Assembly: GCF_011764585.1 (NCBI RefSeq)
Contig: NZ_AP022853.1
Coordinates: 1,719,501-1,783,500, forward strand
DNA: 64,000 nucleotides
Reading direction: 5' to 3'
DNA from: Sulfurimicrobium lacus
GTDB lineage: Bacteria; Pseudomonadota; Gammaproteobacteria; Burkholderiales; Sulfuricellaceae
The position numbers and the translations under genes are program-made. Positions 60,919 to 64,000 of this stretch are shown here, piece after piece; position 1 is the stretch's first letter; each line of letters opens with the position of its first letter. The notes below the pieces were generated by a model. It ran no database searches. It was not told where the DNA came from and saw only the letters and a list, made by a program, of their open reading frames with translations.

Positions 60919-61332
60919 ATGAAGAAGACTGTCCTGATCCTGTGCACCGGCAACTCCTGCCGCAGCCAGATGGCGGAAGTTCTCGTCAACCACGACCTTG
61001 GCCCTGACGTGCGCGCGCTGTCCGCCGGCACCCGTCCCCAGCCCAAGGTGGCCGATGGCGCCATCGAAGCGCTGAAACTCGGCGGCATGGCTACGGATGG
61101 CCTTTACCCCAAGGACGTGGACGCGGTGATGAACGAAGCCATCGACCTGGTGGTGACGGTGTGCGACAACGCCAAAGAGTCCTGCCCCATCTTCCCCAAG
61201 CCAATTCCCGCGATCCACATGCCGTTCCATGATCCCCACGGCGAGCCGATCGAAAGCTTCGTCAGGGTGCGGGACGAGATTCGCGCCGTGCTGATTCCGG
61301 AACTGAAGCAGCGCTTCGGCGTGTCCGAATGA
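60919..61332 (+). CDS. arsC: Arsenate reductase, thioredoxin-coupled
   Basis: A 137-residue LMW-phosphatase-type ArsC. CTGNSCRS holds the nucleophilic Cys10 and CX5R; VCDNAKESCP gives the shuttle pair eight positions apart (as Cys82/Cys89 in the pI258 enzyme). Second arsC of the operon, of shorter type. Confidence 0.93.
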   Translation: MKKTVLILCTGNSCRSQMAEVLVNHDLGPDVRALSAGTRPQPKVADGAIEALKLGGMATDGLYPKDVDAVMNEAIDLVVTVCDNAKESCPIFPKPIPAIHMPFHDPHGEPIESFVRVRDEIRAVLIPELKQRFGVSE

Positions 61333-61488
61333 TGCTGTCGGGAAAAGTTGGACATCGAATTTGCCCGGCGCTATTCTTTAGCCCGGGAGATGGCATGCCT
61401 CCCTGAGTTTCCGCTCCGAACCGCCCGGACGTGCTGATGATGCCAGGCAAACACCCTGCACGGGGGGCGGAAAACCGATGGGAGATGC

Positions 61489-61764
61489 ATGATGAACGAA
61501 GGCTCCTCAACCTGTCCGTTCTGTCACCCCGATGGCAGCCTGTTCGAGAACGAGCTGGCCTATGCCTGCCCCGACCGGTTCCCGGTCAATCCCGGCCACC
61601 TGCTGGTCATTCCCAAGCGCCACGTCGCCGATTTTTTCCTGACCACCAAGGAGGAGAGGGCCGCGCTGCAATCGCTGCTCGATGTGGCGAAGCGTCATCT
61701 TGACGGCAAATATGCTCCCTCCGGTTACAACATTGGTATCAACGTGGGTGTGGCGCGGGGATGA
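61489..61764 (+). CDS. HIT-family protein, C-terminally truncated
   Basis: A 91-residue protein with the N-terminal part of the HIT fold: CPFCHPDG zinc pair, PVNPGHLLVIPKRHV, SGYNIGINVG. The catalytic HxHxHxx motif that should follow is absent: the frame ends at VGVARG. No downstream sequence encodes it before the MFS gene at 61774. Either a pseudogene or a remnant after a deletion. Confidence 0.75.
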   Translation: MMNEGSSTCPFCHPDGSLFENELAYACPDRFPVNPGHLLVIPKRHVADFFLTTKEERAALQSLLDVAKRHLDGKYAPSGYNIGINVGVARG

Positions 61765-61773
61765 GTAAATACC

Positions 61774-62946
61774 ATGCTTAAAGCCGTTCTCGCATTACCC
61801 CGCACCGTCTGGCTGCTGGGCCTGGTGAGCCTGTTCAACGACACTACCAGCGAACTGGTCTATCCCTTGGTGCCGCTGTTTCTCGCCTCGGTGCTGATGG
61901 CGGGCCCCAAGGCGCTTGGCCTGATCGAGGGCGTCGCGGAGGCCACCGCCAGCCTGCTGAAACTTTTTTCCGGCGTGCTCATGGATAAACGGGGGCACGC
62001 CAAGGGCTGGGTGGCGGGCGGCTATGGACTGGCAGCAATCTCGCGGCCGCTGTTCTACCTGGCGTCGAGCTGGCCTATGGTGCTGGCGCTGCGCTTCGCC
62101 GACCGGGTGGGAAAAGGCCTGCGCACCTCGCCCCGCGACGCGCTGCTGGCCGGTGCGGTGGACGAAGGCCGCCGGGGTTTGGCGTTCGGCCTGCACCGGG
62201 CCATGGACAACGCCGGCGCGGTAATCGGGCCGCTTCTTGCAGCCTGGCTGCTGGCGCGGGGGGTGCCGATCAAGGACGTGTTCCTGTGGTCCATCGTGCC
62301 GGGCATCATCACCGTCGTACTGGCCTTGGGCGTCAAGGAACCGCCAGTAGTTCCGGCAACCCAGCGCCCGGTATTTTCGTGGAAGCTGGACAGCTTCCCG
62401 CCCGCCTTCAAGCGCTATTTAGCGGTGCTGGCGCTGTTCACGCTGGGCAATTCGTCCAACATGTTCCTGCTGCTGCGCGCCAAGGAACTCGGCCTGCCGG
62501 ATTACCAGGTGCCATTGTTGTGGGCGCTGACTTCGGGGGTGGCGATGGTCTTTTCCACGCCGCTTTCCGCCCTGTCCGACCGCCTTGGCCGGGTGCGGCT
62601 GATTCTCGCCGGATGGGCGGTGTATGGCCTGTTCTATCTGCTGCTCGGCATCAACGGTTTTCACGCCCTGCTGCTGTGGCCGCTGTTTGCATTCTACGGC
62701 CTGTTCCTCGCCGCGACGGAAGGCGCCGAGAAAGCCCTGGTGGCCGACCTTGCCCCACGCGACAAGCTCGGTACGGCCTACGGCTGGTTCAACCTCACTG
62801 CCGGAGCGATGCTGTTGCCCGCATCGCTGATATTCGGCTGGCTGTGGCAGGGCGTTGCCGTCGAGGCCGCATTTGCTTTTTCCGCCTGTTGCGCGCTGGC
62901 GGCGGCCTTGTTGTTGAAATCATGGGTGATGCGTCCCACGCCATAA
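61774..62946 (+). CDS. Major facilitator superfamily permease
   Basis: A 390-residue transporter with about twelve helices. LFNDTTSELVYPLVPLFL and DRVGKGLRTSPRDALL are typical of a broad MFS family without assigned substrate. It starts ten bases after the truncated HIT frame. Adjacent to arsenic genes, but it does not resemble ArsJ. Confidence 0.9.
   Translation: MLKAVLALPRTVWLLGLVSLFNDTTSELVYPLVPLFLASVLMAGPKALGLIEGVAEATASLLKLFSGVLMDKRGHAKGWVAGGYGLAAISRPLFYLASSWPMVLALRFADRVGKGLRTSPRDALLAGAVDEGRRGLAFGLHRAMDNAGAVIGPLLAAWLLARGVPIKDVFLWSIVPGIITVVLALGVKEPPVVPATQRPVFSWKLDSFPPAFKRYLAVLALFTLGNSSNMFLLLRAKELGLPDYQVPLLWALTSGVAMVFSTPLSALSDRLGRVRLILAGWAVYGLFYLLLGINGFHALLLWPLFAFYGLFLAATEGAEKALVADLAPRDKLGTAYGWFNLTAGAMLLPASLIFGWLWQGVAVEAAFAFSACCALAAALLLKSWVMRPTP

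Positions 62947-64000
<1,054 letters not shown>

Noticed and set aside
61774-62946. MFS gene as ArsJ, with enolase as its metabolic partner
   Set aside because: The sequence lacks ArsJ-like segments, and ArsJ is paired with a GAPDH, which is not here.

Overview
The window is GC-rich, gene-dense chromosomal DNA from a Gram-negative proteobacterium. TonB receptor, DsbB, lipoprotein and LPS-type envelope logic, the MobB/MoeA/MoaDE set, DUF4202 and DsrC-like genes, and many c-di-GMP proteins fit a Betaproteobacterium, perhaps a sulfur- or iron-oxidising member of the Nitrosomonadales. That placement is inference from gene content; no rRNA or marker phylogeny is available here.

Layout. 0-1 kb: a MntA/HepT toxin-antitoxin pair between two copies of a 12-bp direct repeat, next to tRNA-Asn. 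1.2-10.1 kb: housekeeping and accessory genes (Lon-related protease, FKBP, orphan ParA, GGDEF-EAL protein, CorA, glucokinase, SseB-like). 10.2-13.1 kb, minus strand: two small unknowns, a cysteine-less DsrC/TusE homologue behind a structured leader, a DUF4202 protein and a 2-Cys peroxiredoxin. 13.3-24.4 kb, minus strand: nine tightly packed genes running from a ThDP enzyme, an SDR and two citrate-synthase-like proteins to response regulators, a TonB receptor, a periplasmic binding protein and a histidine kinase. A 322-bp MITE-like element sits just upstream of the first gene. 25.0-32.6 kb: glycogen phosphorylase, DsbB, a pseudouridine synthase, molybdenum cofactor genes and a CDF metal exporter. 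32.7-55.4 kb: a signalling island with five histidine kinase or orphan sensor modules, three PhnD-like periplasmic binding domains without any ABC transporter, three stand-alone or HD-GYP receivers and four GGDEF/EAL proteins. 55.4-61.3 kb: an extended arsenic operon (arsR, two arsC, acr3, an ArsP-like permease, arsM and several small Cys-rich or periplasmic proteins). 61.5-64 kb: a truncated HIT protein, an MFS permease and the 5' part of enolase.

How the parts work together. The signalling genes repeat one theme: a periplasmic binding protein feeds a membrane kinase, which feeds a single-domain Rcp1-like receiver and a c-di-GMP enzyme, with start and stop codons overlapping. The nine-gene operon joins this theme to small-molecule enzymes and an outer-membrane importer, so it could make, take up and sense one compound. 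This is the best candidate for an undescribed system. The arsenic operon carries paired-cysteine motifs on four of its proteins, and two matching ArsR-like operator sites control its two promoters.
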